Of a stretch of DNA of 64,000 nt, positions 51,033 to 59,420 are shown in pieces (position 1 is the stretch's first letter; every line of letters begins with the position of its first letter). The position numbers and the translations under genes were made by a program. A model generated the notes under the pieces. That model was not told where the DNA came from, did no database searches, and saw only the letters and a list, made by a program, of their open reading frames with translations. Origin of the DNA: CAG-390 sp003523225 (GTDB lineage: Bacteria; Bacillota; Clostridia; Oscillospirales; CAG-272); NCBI GenBank assembly GCA_902461815.1, contig CABPZE010000005.1, positions 1 to 64,000 of the forward strand. The letters are read 5' to 3'.

Positions 51033-51061
51033 TTGACATACTGATACTTCTATGATAGAAT
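51033..51061 (+). promoter_or_regulatory. Promoter of the ABC exporter pair
   Basis: TTGACA (51033-51038), 17-bp spacer, TAGAAT (51056-51061). A short palindrome, TCTATGATAGA, covers the -10 box and could be an operator. The leader to the start codon is about 125 nt. Confidence 0.7.
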
Positions 51062-51192
51062 TAATTGAAGAAAAAATGAATTTTTTATTTAATGTCGGCT
51101 GACAAACGGACAGTTATGATGACTATATAATAGAGAACAGATCGTTCCCGCTACCTACCGGTAAAAACAGTTTGCAACGAGAAGGAGAACAC

Positions 51193-53148
51193 ATGCCCGA
51201 GAATAAGGACGCAAATGAGATTGCTCTGACGGCTAAGACATCAAAGGTCGACGCTCCGGAAAGCAAGACCGACTCAAAAAGAAGCAAGGCGGAAAAAGCC
51301 GCCGCCAGAGCCGAAAGAAAACAGAAAAAAGCAGAAGAAAAAAAGAAAAATCTGACGTGGAAGCGTGTGTGGCAGAACACATGGTTCGGAGTCAGAACCA
51401 TACATACCGCAGCCCCGGGAGTGCTTTCACGCTCAATAATATCTCCTGCGCTCTCCGCCCTGATTAACTTTATGGGCGAAACATATATGCTGCGGATGAT
51501 AGTAAACTCATATTCCGGAGGCATACCGGTAAATAGGGTCATTATCTACATTGCGGCGATATGGCTGGCGAATACGGCTGCCTCCCTTCTTGACGACATG
51601 GCTTGGTACAGCTATTTTTACAAGGCAAATATCAGGCTGCAGCTGTACATCAAGAAAAGCATCTTCAAAAAATCCCGCGAAGTCGAGCTTGCCTGCTATG
51701 AGGATCCTCAATTCTATGACAAATACGTAAAGGCGGGAGACGAAGCTACCAATAAAATATATGATATCATGAATATCATCTGGCGGGTCATTTGGTGCTT
51801 TGTGTCTTTTTCAGCCACCTCGCTGCTTATCTTTACGATAGACCCCGTACTTATGATATTCGGCATCCTGCCGTTACTGCTCGGACTTCTCAGCAAAAAG
51901 CGCAACGAGGTCAAGCACGAGCTTGACAATCAGCAGAAGGTCGTGGGGCGCAAGCAGAAATATGTGCGGCGCGCCTTTTATCTGGGCGAGTACGCAAAAG
52001 AGATACGGCTGACCTTTATCGGCTCGACTCTTTTCCGTATGTTCGGCGATGCATACCGCGAATACAAAGCCAATGTCCGAAAGTACGGACCGCGGCTTGC
52101 CTTTTTCAGCTTCTGCCAGAGATTCGGAATGGACGGCGTCGTTATCCTCGGCGCTATGCTTTACTCGGCATTCTCTGCGCTTGTCGTCGGCAGAATGTCT
52201 ATCGGCGACTGCATTGTGGTGTTCAGCGGAATTGCGGCGGTGTCGGAAAATCTGCGTAGTCTTGTTACTTCCGTAACCGATTTTCAGAAAAACGCCCTTT
52301 ATATTGAGGACTACCGCCATTTTCTCGAATATGAGCCGAAGATAAAGCCCAACGAAACCGGCAGGACGGCAACCGGAGGCGACATTGAGCTTTGCGACGT
52401 TACCTTCCGTTACGAGGGCGCGGACAAGGATGCGCTCTGCGGCGTTTCAATGAGCATAAAGCAAGGCGAAAAGATCGCGCTTGTGGGGGCAAACGGTTCG
52501 GGAAAATCCACTCTTGTCAAGCTGTTGCTCCGTTTTTACGACCCAAGCTCCGGGGAGATACGGCTTGACGGCACTCCGCTTCCGGATTATTCGCTTGACT
52601 CCTACCGCGAGCAGTTCGGCGTTGTGTTTCAGGAGTGCAAGTGTTTTTCAATGTCGGTGGCGGAAAACGTGCTTATGCGTCCGCTGCGTGACGGCGACGC
52701 GGAAATCGTGACAGAAGCACTGAAGCAGTCGGGCGCATGGGATAAGATATCCTCCCTGCCCGACGGTATCAACACCACCCTGACCCGCGAATTTGACGAC
52801 AAGGGAACAGTGCTTTCGGGAGGCGAGCTTCAGAAGGTGGAGCTTGCGCGGATATTTGCCGTGCAGACCCCATTTGTGATACTTGACGAGCCGTCCTCCG
52901 CGCTTGACCCGGTTGCCGAATACAATATGTTTGAAAACATGATGCACGCCTGCGAGGGAAGAACGGCGGTCATTATCTCGCACCGCCTGTCCTCCGCAGT
53001 GCTCGCCGACCGGATCTATCTTATGGACGGCGGCAGAGTGATAGAGAGCGGGACGCACGCCGAGCTGATGGCGCAGAACGGCAGATATGCCGGGATGTTC
53101 CGTATGCAGGCGGAAAATTATATCGGGGAGGGTGAGGAAAATGGCTGA
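51193..53148 (+). CDS. ABC exporter, transmembrane-ATPase fusion (first of pair)
   Basis: The 651-residue protein has a highly charged Lys/Ala/Glu-rich N-terminal tail (about 25-60, a likely helix or coiled coil), a six-helix membrane domain (about 85-370) and a C-terminal ATPase: Walker A GANGSGKS, signature LSGGELQKVELAR, Walker B FVILDEPSSALDP and ISHRLS. All catalytic residues are present. The start at 51193 follows GAAGGAG. It overlaps the next exporter gene by 8 nt, so a heterodimer is likely. The substrate could be a peptide, lipid or drug. Confidence 0.92.
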   Translation: MPENKDANEIALTAKTSKVDAPESKTDSKRSKAEKAAARAERKQKKAEEKKKNLTWKRVWQNTWFGVRTIHTAAPGVLSRSIISPALSALINFMGETYMLRMIVNSYSGGIPVNRVIIYIAAIWLANTAASLLDDMAWYSYFYKANIRLQLYIKKSIFKKSREVELACYEDPQFYDKYVKAGDEATNKIYDIMNIIWRVIWCFVSFSATSLLIFTIDPVLMIFGILPLLLGLLSKKRNEVKHELDNQQKVVGRKQKYVRRAFYLGEYAKEIRLTFIGSTLFRMFGDAYREYKANVRKYGPRLAFFSFCQRFGMDGVVILGAMLYSAFSALVVGRMSIGDCIVVFSGIAAVSENLRSLVTSVTDFQKNALYIEDYRHFLEYEPKIKPNETGRTATGGDIELCDVTFRYEGADKDALCGVSMSIKQGEKIALVGANGSGKSTLVKLLLRFYDPSSGEIRLDGTPLPDYSLDSYREQFGVVFQECKCFSMSVAENVLMRPLRDGDAEIVTEALKQSGAWDKISSLPDGINTTLTREFDDKGTVLSGGELQKVELARIFAVQTPFVILDEPSSALDPVAEYNMFENMMHACEGRTAVIISHRLSSAVLADRIYLMDGGRVIESGTHAELMAQNGRYAGMFRMQAENYIGEGEENG

Positions 53149-55072
53149 TAAAAAGAAAAGCTCCGCCGCTGTCACACAGGCACAGGAGAAAAAGCGCCGC
53201 GACGGCAGACCGCATCACAGCCTTTGGCGTATTTTGCGCAATAACGGCATAATGCTCGGCAAGATATGGAAGTTCACACCCGAATATATGATAGGCACGG
53301 TTATCGAGGGCGTGATATGGGGCTTCCTCAACTCCGCAGAGGTGTTATTCATCAATCGGCTTTTCAACGCGATGGACGACGGGAGCGGCTTCTGGTTTGC
53401 GGCGAAAATAATAGGAATACTGCTTGTATTTTATTTCGGCGGTTATATCTTTGACGGGATATACTGGCAATGCTTCGCCCCGGTCATGAAGCAGAAGTTG
53501 AGCTACCGGATGCAATCCGAGCTGTTCCGCATTGCCGAAAAAGCAGACCTTGCCTGCTATGACGACCCCAAATACTACAACGATTTTGTGTGGGCAATGG
53601 ACGAGGCGGCATCCCGCGCCGTAAGCGTGCAGGATAACCTCGGCAAGATAATCAACCGCGTTGTGGCGTCGGGTGCGACATTTACGGTGCTGTTCACCAT
53701 CGACAGGGTGGCGGCTATCGTAATACTTGCACAGGTCATTCTCAGGATAATATTGAATCAGATAACCGGAAAGCTGAATTATAAATATAACGAGGAGACA
53801 AAGCCGATATCAAGACGCAAGTCGTATGTCAACCGCGTATATCACCTCGGCGACTATTCCAAGGAGCTTCGCTGCGGCAAGGTGTGGCAGAACATTGACA
53901 ACATCTGCGACCAAAGCTATGAGGATGACATTGAGATTTGTAAGCGTTACAACCGAAAATACTTCCTGCTCAATACCCTTATGTATTCAACCATAGGCAA
54001 CATCGCATATTACGGTATCACCGCCTATATGACGCTGATGCTTACGGCGGGCAAGGTGCTGGTCGGCGGCTTTGCGGCGGCGGTAAACAGCATATGGCGT
54101 GTGCGGTGGTTCATGACAGACCTTACCGACCGCCTGACAAAATTCTACGAATACTCGCTTTTCATTGAAAAATACGTTTCCTTCCTTGCAAACGAGCCAA
54201 AAATTGTTTCGGGAGACAAGTCCCCCGGTCAGTTTGAATCCCTGAAGCTTGAAGATCTTTCCTTCACCTATGAATACGGCGAGGATGGCGCGGATAAGGA
54301 CAAAAAGGATGATCCAACCGAGGGAAAGGCTGATAAAGAGAAAAAGCGCGAAGCGCTTTGCGGGGTCGAGCTTGAAATAAAGAAAGGCGAGCGCATAGCA
54401 CTTGTGGGCTACAACGGCGCGGGAAAGACCACGCTTACAAAGCTCATAATGCGGCTTTACGACCCGACCGGCGGGCGCGTGCTTTACAACGGAGTTGACA
54501 TAAAGGAATACCGCCTTGACGAATACCGTGGGCATATTGCCGCGCTGTTTCAGGACTTCCGCATTTTTGCCGCCACGGTAGCGGAGAACGTGCTGTGCCG
54601 TGATTTTCGCGAGGAAGACCGCGAAAAGGTAGGGGGCGCGCTGCGCGCCGCGACCTTCGGCGACAAGCTCGACGGGCTTAAAGACGGGATAATGACCCCG
54701 CTGACGCGTGAGTTTGACAAAAACGGCACAAATCTTTCGGGCGGCGAGGCTCAGAAGGTGGCAATAGCAAGAGTCTTTGCGTCGGACGCCGAGCTTATCA
54801 TCATGGATGAGCCGTCTGCGGCGCTCGACCCGGCGGCGGAATACGAGCTTAACCACGCCATCCTGCGCTATGCGGGGGAAAAAACGGTGATATTCATTTC
54901 ACACAGGCTTTCGACCACCAGAATGGCTGACAGGATATATATGTTCGACGGCGGGCGGATAGCGGAAAGCGGAACACATGACGAGCTGATGCAGCAGAAC
55001 GGCAAATACGCCGCAATGTTCCGTCTTCAGGCAAAAAAATACGCCGATAATCTCGGCGAGCAAAGCGCATAA
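53141..55072 (+). CDS. ABC exporter, transmembrane-ATPase fusion (second of pair)
   Basis: The 643-residue protein repeats the layout of its neighbour: a basic N-terminus, six-helix membrane domain and ATPase with Walker A GYNGAGKT, signature LSGGEAQKVAIAR, Walker B LIIMDEPSAALDP and ISHRLS. A very charged insert of about 25 residues (rich in Asp, Lys, Glu) sits in the first ATPase strands. GGGGAGGGTGAGGAAA precedes the ATG at 53141. Both ATP sites of the likely heterodimer look intact, unlike many pairs with one degenerate site. Confidence 0.92.
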   Translation: MADKKKSSAAVTQAQEKKRRDGRPHHSLWRILRNNGIMLGKIWKFTPEYMIGTVIEGVIWGFLNSAEVLFINRLFNAMDDGSGFWFAAKIIGILLVFYFGGYIFDGIYWQCFAPVMKQKLSYRMQSELFRIAEKADLACYDDPKYYNDFVWAMDEAASRAVSVQDNLGKIINRVVASGATFTVLFTIDRVAAIVILAQVILRIILNQITGKLNYKYNEETKPISRRKSYVNRVYHLGDYSKELRCGKVWQNIDNICDQSYEDDIEICKRYNRKYFLLNTLMYSTIGNIAYYGITAYMTLMLTAGKVLVGGFAAAVNSIWRVRWFMTDLTDRLTKFYEYSLFIEKYVSFLANEPKIVSGDKSPGQFESLKLEDLSFTYEYGEDGADKDKKDDPTEGKADKEKKREALCGVELEIKKGERIALVGYNGAGKTTLTKLIMRLYDPTGGRVLYNGVDIKEYRLDEYRGHIAALFQDFRIFAATVAENVLCRDFREEDREKVGGALRAATFGDKLDGLKDGIMTPLTREFDKNGTNLSGGEAQKVAIARVFASDAELIIMDEPSAALDPAAEYELNHAILRYAGEKTVIFISHRLSTTRMADRIYMFDGGRIAESGTHDELMQQNGKYAAMFRLQAKKYADNLGEQSA

Positions 55073-55081
55073 ATATTTTGG

Positions 55082-55131
55082 GGCTGATGCAGACGCACAT
55101 AAAAGGTGCATTTTGCATCAGCCACGTTTTT
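55082..55131 (+). terminator. Terminator of the ABC exporter pair
   Basis: GGCTGATGCA (55082-55091) pairs perfectly with TGCATCAGCC (55114-55123), and TTTTT follows three bases later. The large loop may hold a second small hairpin. Confidence 0.78.
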
Positions 55132-55169
55132 ATATTCCAAAAACAAATTGAATTTGGTACGGCAACGTT

Positions 55170-58157
55170 TTATTCCTTCGTGCCGGAGCTATTCGCCGTC
55201 GCCTTTGCAAACGCCGACTGTATGCTTCCCGCGATCGCAAGCATCCGCTCGCGCCCGACTTTGTTTACGCGACGGTCGTATGTCAGGAGTCCGTTTGTCT
55301 CGTCCTCGACGTCAGAAAGCTGAGTGAGCACCGAGGCGCACAGCCCGCGGCGGATCATAGGCACTATCTCCCCCGTATACAGCTTCTCAAGGTCACGCAT
55401 GAACGCTTCGGTATCGGCGCACCTGCGGTAGCCGTAGCTTTTTCCGGGATTGAAGGAATGCTCCTCTATCCGGCAGGAATACCCGCCGAATTCGGAAAGC
55501 ACCATCGGCTTTCCCTGCACTGGGGTAATGTCCACCGGTTTGAAATATACGTGCTCACTGCTGACGTCACTCGGGACTCCGCCGAACCAGCCTGACGCAG
55601 TGTCCCACACCCTTGACGGGTCGTGCGATCTGAGTCGCGCATAATATCCGGCGGCGTCGTGCTGTCCCCATCCCTCGTTGAATATTGTATAATAGACCAC
55701 GCACGGGTGCGAATAAAGCAGATCTGCGGTCGCAAGTGAGGTATCGAGGAATATTTTACGTCTCTTGTCGGACGCGCGGTGGCTTATCCCCTTTTTTACC
55801 CCGACGGTCGGCAGTGCCGTGTCAATGATAAAGCTGTAATCGCCGCTGTTTACCATGTCCTGAAAGACCGCCATGCCGTATATATCGCAGTAGTAATAAA
55901 AGATGTCAGGCTCGATCTTAATATGCTTGCGGAGCATATTGAAGCCCAGCTCCTTCATTTTAAGTATATCGTCCCGCCATCCCGCCTCGCTTCCGGGGAG
56001 AAAGATACCGTCCGACCAGTACCCCTGATCCAACAGTCCGTGGAAGAAATACGGTCTGCCGTTGAGAAGTATGTACTCTTTGCCTCCGGCGCTACCCACG
56101 CTTACCTCGCGCTGAGCAAAGTATGAGGAAATGCTGTCCTCGCCGCAGCGTATGGTAAAGCGGCGGATATTCGGTGTTTCGGGCGTCCACGGGAGCGTTT
56201 TTTCGGGTACAAAGGTAAAGCTGTCGCCGGAATATTTATATTCCCTGCCCTCGAATAGCAGCGTTTTTTCCGGCACTCCGCCCTTGGTCTCGATCTTTAC
56301 CTCGGACAAATCAGCGCTAATTTTAATGCTTTCAATATATTTTTCCGGTACGCATTCAAGCCAGACGGTCTGCCATATCCCGCTTACGGGAGTATACCAC
56401 ATTCCGCCGCGCCGGTATCTTTGCTTGCCGTAAGGATGATCGTGGTCGAGCGGGTCACTGACTCTGACGCATATTTTGTTTTCCCCCTCGTGTATCAGGT
56501 CGGTCACATCAAGGGTAAATGGAAGATATCCGCCGCTGTGCTCTCCCGCGTTTTTGCCGTTAAGAGTAACGCTTGTAAAGCAGTCGACAGCGCCGAAATG
56601 CAGCAGGGTGCGCGTGCCGTCTCCGCAAAAATCAAAGCTGCGCTCGTATATCAGCGTCTCGCCCTTCACCGTCACTCTGCCGATACCGGAGGCATCCGAC
56701 TCCGGCGGAAAAGGAACAAGTATCTCACCAAGCGGCTTTGTTTTTCCGTTCTTTTCGAGCGAAAGCTGCCACCTGCCGTTAAGGTTTGCAAAGCCTGCGC
56801 GTTCAAGCTGCGGGCGCGGATAATAATCGTGAGGAACGTCACCGGGTTCATACGGAGTTTCAAGATGCCTTGTGCGGCTGCCGCCAAAGCGAGAGATAAG
56901 CGGCACAAGGGGTATCAGAAGCAGCAGTGGGAGCAGAGCCGCCGCAAATATGTCCGCACTTGGAACAAAGGAGCTTGTGCCGTCGCTGCCGGTTATTGTT
57001 TCGGCTCCGGAAAGGACTGCGCGCCCGATAGCCGGACCTACAATGCCCGGTATCAGCACCTGCGAGAAGATACGCACGCCCTGAAGCCGCCCTGCCTTTC
57101 CGACGGGCATTCTTTCTCTCAGCTGCGCTCCGAACACCGCCATGCCGCAAAGATAGCCGCTCATCATAAGCAACGACCCGGCAAACACCGGCAGTGTCGC
57201 ACGGCAGAAATAAAGCACGATGTATCCTGCGGCAAGAACCGCCACCGATACCGACGCGGTAAGTGAAAATCCCTTTTTATCGTAAACCTTACCCCATAAT
57301 GCGGTAATGACCGAGGCGATGATGATAGCAGGCGCCATGACCAGCACATAATCCGCCATACCGAGCGATACCTCATAGTATATTATGAGATAGGGCATGA
57401 AGATCTGAATTGAAATATTAAAGACCGCAAAAGCGGCGAGCGCCAGGTAAAGCCCCGGGCTTTCCCTTACCGCAGACGGAAGAAAACCGTATATTATACT
57501 GCTCCAGTAGCCCTCGGAGGACGGCTTTGCGCGGGGCTCGTCAATAATGAAAAGCCCTATTATGCCGACAAGCAGAACAATACCGCCTATTACGCAGAAA
57601 ATGATATTCCAGCTTTCTGACTTGTCAAGGTCAAACGCCATAAACCCGCCGAATACAGCCAGGATCGCCACAAGCGGCATCATTGCGTTTATCCCTTCCG
57701 CCGCTCCGCGGTTTGAGCTGTCAACGGAATCGGTCAGCCATGCGTTGAAGGCTGCGTCGTTTGCACTTGAGCCGAAAAATGTCATCACGCAGTCCATGAT
57801 TATTACCAGCGAAACTCCTACGGCAGCCGCGGACGCCGCCGCCGGGAAGAGTGCGTTGATCACATCAAGACGTATCAGCGAAAAGGAGAAAATCGAGACG
57901 CCCCACAGTATGTAGCCGCCGCACATGAACAGCTTGCGCTTGCCGAGCCTGTCTGACAAAGCACCGATAAACACCGTGGTCAGCGTAGCAGCCACGGCGC
58001 TTGCGGCAACCATCAGAGAGATGTCCCCGGCGGATGCGTTGAATATTTTATATATAAAAACGTTGAAATACATGTTTTCAACGACCCATGCCACCTGACC
58101 TGTAAGGCTGAACAGCACAAGTGAGCACCAGAAGCGACCGGACAGTTTGTTTTTCAT
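55170..58157 (-). CDS. MFS permease - GH2 glycoside hydrolase fusion
   Basis: One uninterrupted 995-codon gene encodes a 12-helix major facilitator domain (about 1-425, with the loop motif GALSDRLGKRK) joined by a short linker (about 426-446) to a complete GH2 glycosidase. The GH2 part begins at YYPRPQLERAGFANLNGRW (446-463), has the sugar-binding and sandwich domains, then the TIM barrel with predicted acid/base Glu828 (FNEGWGQHD) and nucleophile Glu889 (LSEFGGYS). Twelve helices put both ends, and so the enzyme, in the cytoplasm. It would take up a glycoside and cut it on arrival. AAAGGAATTGCAAAA precedes the ATG at 58157. The sugar specificity (galactoside, glucuronide or other) is not clear. 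Confidence 0.9.
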   Translation of the reverse strand: MKNKLSGRFWCSLVLFSLTGQVAWVVENMYFNVFIYKIFNASAGDISLMVAASAVAATLTTVFIGALSDRLGKRKLFMCGGYILWGVSIFSFSLIRLDVINALFPAAASAAAVGVSLVIIMDCVMTFFGSSANDAAFNAWLTDSVDSSNRGAAEGINAMMPLVAILAVFGGFMAFDLDKSESWNIIFCVIGGIVLLVGIIGLFIIDEPRAKPSSEGYWSSIIYGFLPSAVRESPGLYLALAAFAVFNISIQIFMPYLIIYYEVSLGMADYVLVMAPAIIIASVITALWGKVYDKKGFSLTASVSVAVLAAGYIVLYFCRATLPVFAGSLLMMSGYLCGMAVFGAQLRERMPVGKAGRLQGVRIFSQVLIPGIVGPAIGRAVLSGAETITGSDGTSSFVPSADIFAAALLPLLLLIPLVPLISRFGGSRTRHLETPYEPGDVPHDYYPRPQLERAGFANLNGRWQLSLEKNGKTKPLGEILVPFPPESDASGIGRVTVKGETLIYERSFDFCGDGTRTLLHFGAVDCFTSVTLNGKNAGEHSGGYLPFTLDVTDLIHEGENKICVRVSDPLDHDHPYGKQRYRRGGMWYTPVSGIWQTVWLECVPEKYIESIKISADLSEVKIETKGGVPEKTLLFEGREYKYSGDSFTFVPEKTLPWTPETPNIRRFTIRCGEDSISSYFAQREVSVGSAGGKEYILLNGRPYFFHGLLDQGYWSDGIFLPGSEAGWRDDILKMKELGFNMLRKHIKIEPDIFYYYCDIYGMAVFQDMVNSGDYSFIIDTALPTVGVKKGISHRASDKRRKIFLDTSLATADLLYSHPCVVYYTIFNEGWGQHDAAGYYARLRSHDPSRVWDTASGWFGGVPSDVSSEHVYFKPVDITPVQGKPMVLSEFGGYSCRIEEHSFNPGKSYGYRRCADTEAFMRDLEKLYTGEIVPMIRRGLCASVLTQLSDVEDETNGLLTYDRRVNKVGRERMLAIAGSIQSAFAKATANSSGTKE

Positions 58158-58186
58158 TTTTGCAATTCCTTTCTTTCCTATTTTTT

Positions 58187-58215
58187 ATTATATCATATCG
58201 CGCGCGACAAATCAA
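58187..58215 (-). promoter_or_regulatory. Promoter of the MFS-GH2 gene
   Basis: Minus-strand TTGATT (58210-58215), 17-bp spacer, TATAAT (58187-58192). Confidence 0.75.
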
Positions 58216-58294
58216 GAATACATTCCCCCGTCAGACGCAAAAGTGCCGCGCCGCTCAGATTCCCGCTTTTCATAAAAACTTTACATAAAGACAA

Positions 58295-58323
58295 TTGACA
58301 ATTACCATAGCATAGTCTATAAT
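58295..58323 (+). promoter_or_regulatory. Promoter of the VanY lipoprotein gene and its leader
   Basis: TTGACA (58295-58300), 17-bp spacer, TATAAT (58318-58323). A dyad TACCAT-N13-ATGGTA surrounds the -10 box and may be an operator. Transcription would start near 58330, about 185 nt before the start codon. Confidence 0.82.
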
Positions 58324-58361
58324 GGTATCTGTCGCGGCAGAACGCCGCCGAAAGGAATGTA

Positions 58362-58471
58362 GCGTGAAAAATAAAGCATTTCTAAAATCTAAGTGCAGCT
58401 GTTTCACGCCTAAATTGCTCTCAAAATGGGGCCCAACCCATTTTGATTTGCTTTGCAAATACAAGCAATTT
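58362..58471 (+). promoter_or_regulatory. Highly structured leader RNA upstream of vanY-like gene
   Basis: Perfect pairings follow one another: GCGTGAAA (58362-58369) with TTTCACGC (58402-58409); then a three-way junction made by an outer stem AAATTGCT (58412-58419) with AGCAATTT (58464-58471), a 10-bp hairpin TCAAAATGGG / CCCATTTTGA (58421-58430, 58437-58446) and a small TTTGC/GCAAA hairpin (58447-58451, 58455-58459). No T-run follows. It could be a riboswitch-like or protein-binding leader, or a small palindromic repeat. I do not recognise a known RNA family. Confidence 0.55.
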
Positions 58472-58474
58472 TAG
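58364..58474 (+). CDS. Possible 36-codon leader ORF
   Basis: A GTG at 58364 is preceded by AAAGGA at a 7-nt spacing and opens a 36-codon frame ending TAG at 58474. The peptide is basic and has three cysteines (KSKCSCF, LLCKY). Its start codon lies in the GCGTGAAA stem and it spans the three-way junction, so it may be a regulatory leader peptide, or the frame may be chance. Confidence 0.4.
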   Translation: MKNKAFLKSKCSCFTPKLLSKWGPTHFDLLCKYKQF

Positions 58475-58516
58475 TTAAAATTTATTTGAGCCGCCTGTGG
58501 CGGCATGGAGATCAAT

Positions 58517-59335
58517 ATGAAAATGATTAAAATCAAAAAAACAATCGCGGGAGTCCTGTCGCTCTGCCTGGTCAGTGCGGCGCTTGCCTCATGCAACAAT
58601 ATCACCGGTCCCGGCGATATTTCCTCACTGCCCGGTACTGACAGCCTTACACCGTCGGACAGCGGTGTGCTGCCGCCAGATATATCAACCTCCGACACCT
58701 CTGACATCTCTGACACCGATACTCCGGAGACCACACTCCCCGATATCACGACAGATACGGAGCTTCCCCCCGAAACCACCGCTCCCGCTCCCGAACACGT
58801 AATAGAGCAAAAGGACGGCATATGGTATGTGGACGGGGTACTTATTGCAAACAAATCCTATCCCCTGCCCGCCGACTACAACCCCGGTAAGATACTGATC
58901 GAAGCGGAAATTGCCTTCAAGGAAATGCAAAGCGCGGCGGCAAAGGACGGAATCACGCTGACTATCGTCTCAGGCTTCCGCTCATACACAAGACAGCAGA
59001 CTCTTTACAACAACTATGTTGCCCGCGACGGCAAAGAAGCGGCAGACCGCTATTCGGCGCGACCTGGATATTCCGAGCATCAGAGCGGACTTGCAATGGA
59101 TCTTAACTCTGTGGACGACAGCTTTGCTTACACCAAGGAAGCAAAATGGATAGCCGAGAACTGCGCAAGATTCGGCTTCATCGTAAGATATCCGGAGGGA
59201 AAAGAGGCTATAACCGGATATATATATGAGCCGTGGCACGTCCGTTACCTCGGCGTTGACCTTGCCGAAAGCATTACCGCGTCGGGACTGACGTTTGAGG
59301 AATATTTCGGTATCACCTCTGTTTACGCCGACTGA
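58517..59335 (+). CDS. VanY-type D-alanyl-D-alanine carboxypeptidase lipoprotein (M15B)
   Basis: M15B enzymes remove the last D-Ala from peptidoglycan stems. The 272-residue protein has a lipoprotein signal ending ALASC, a Thr/Ser/Asp/Pro-rich spacer (about 30-95) that would hold the enzyme away from the membrane, then the catalytic domain with SGFRSYTRQQTLYN, SEHQSGLAMDL (zinc His and Asp) and EPWHVRYLG (catalytic Glu and zinc His). I choose the ATG at 58517 because TGGAG lies 7 nt before it; an ATG at 58505 follows a GCCGCC-TGT-GGCGGC hairpin instead. Confidence 0.9.
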   Translation: MKMIKIKKTIAGVLSLCLVSAALASCNNITGPGDISSLPGTDSLTPSDSGVLPPDISTSDTSDISDTDTPETTLPDITTDTELPPETTAPAPEHVIEQKDGIWYVDGVLIANKSYPLPADYNPGKILIEAEIAFKEMQSAAAKDGITLTIVSGFRSYTRQQTLYNNYVARDGKEAADRYSARPGYSEHQSGLAMDLNSVDDSFAYTKEAKWIAENCARFGFIVRYPEGKEAITGYIYEPWHVRYLGVDLAESITASGLTFEEYFGITSVYAD

Positions 59336-59367
59336 AAAAGCTATCTCTGAACCGAATAATTTATAAT

Positions 59368-59420
59368 GATCCGTGGCGGCTGCGCTGAGCATACCGCCAC
59401 GGATCGGTTTATTTATTTTT
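59368..59420 (+). terminator. Terminator of the VanY-like gene
   Basis: A perfect 12-bp stem (59368-59379 with 59394-59405) followed by GGTTTATTTATTTTTT. Confidence 0.88.

Noticed and set aside
53987..54856. Minus-strand frame of 289 codons opposite the second ABC exporter
   Set aside because: Antisense to Walker A, signature and Walker B motifs.
56421..57266. Plus-strand frame of 281 codons opposite the MFS-GH2 gene
   Set aside because: It crosses the domain junction on the other strand but has no ribosome binding site or family features, so it does not suggest two separate genes.
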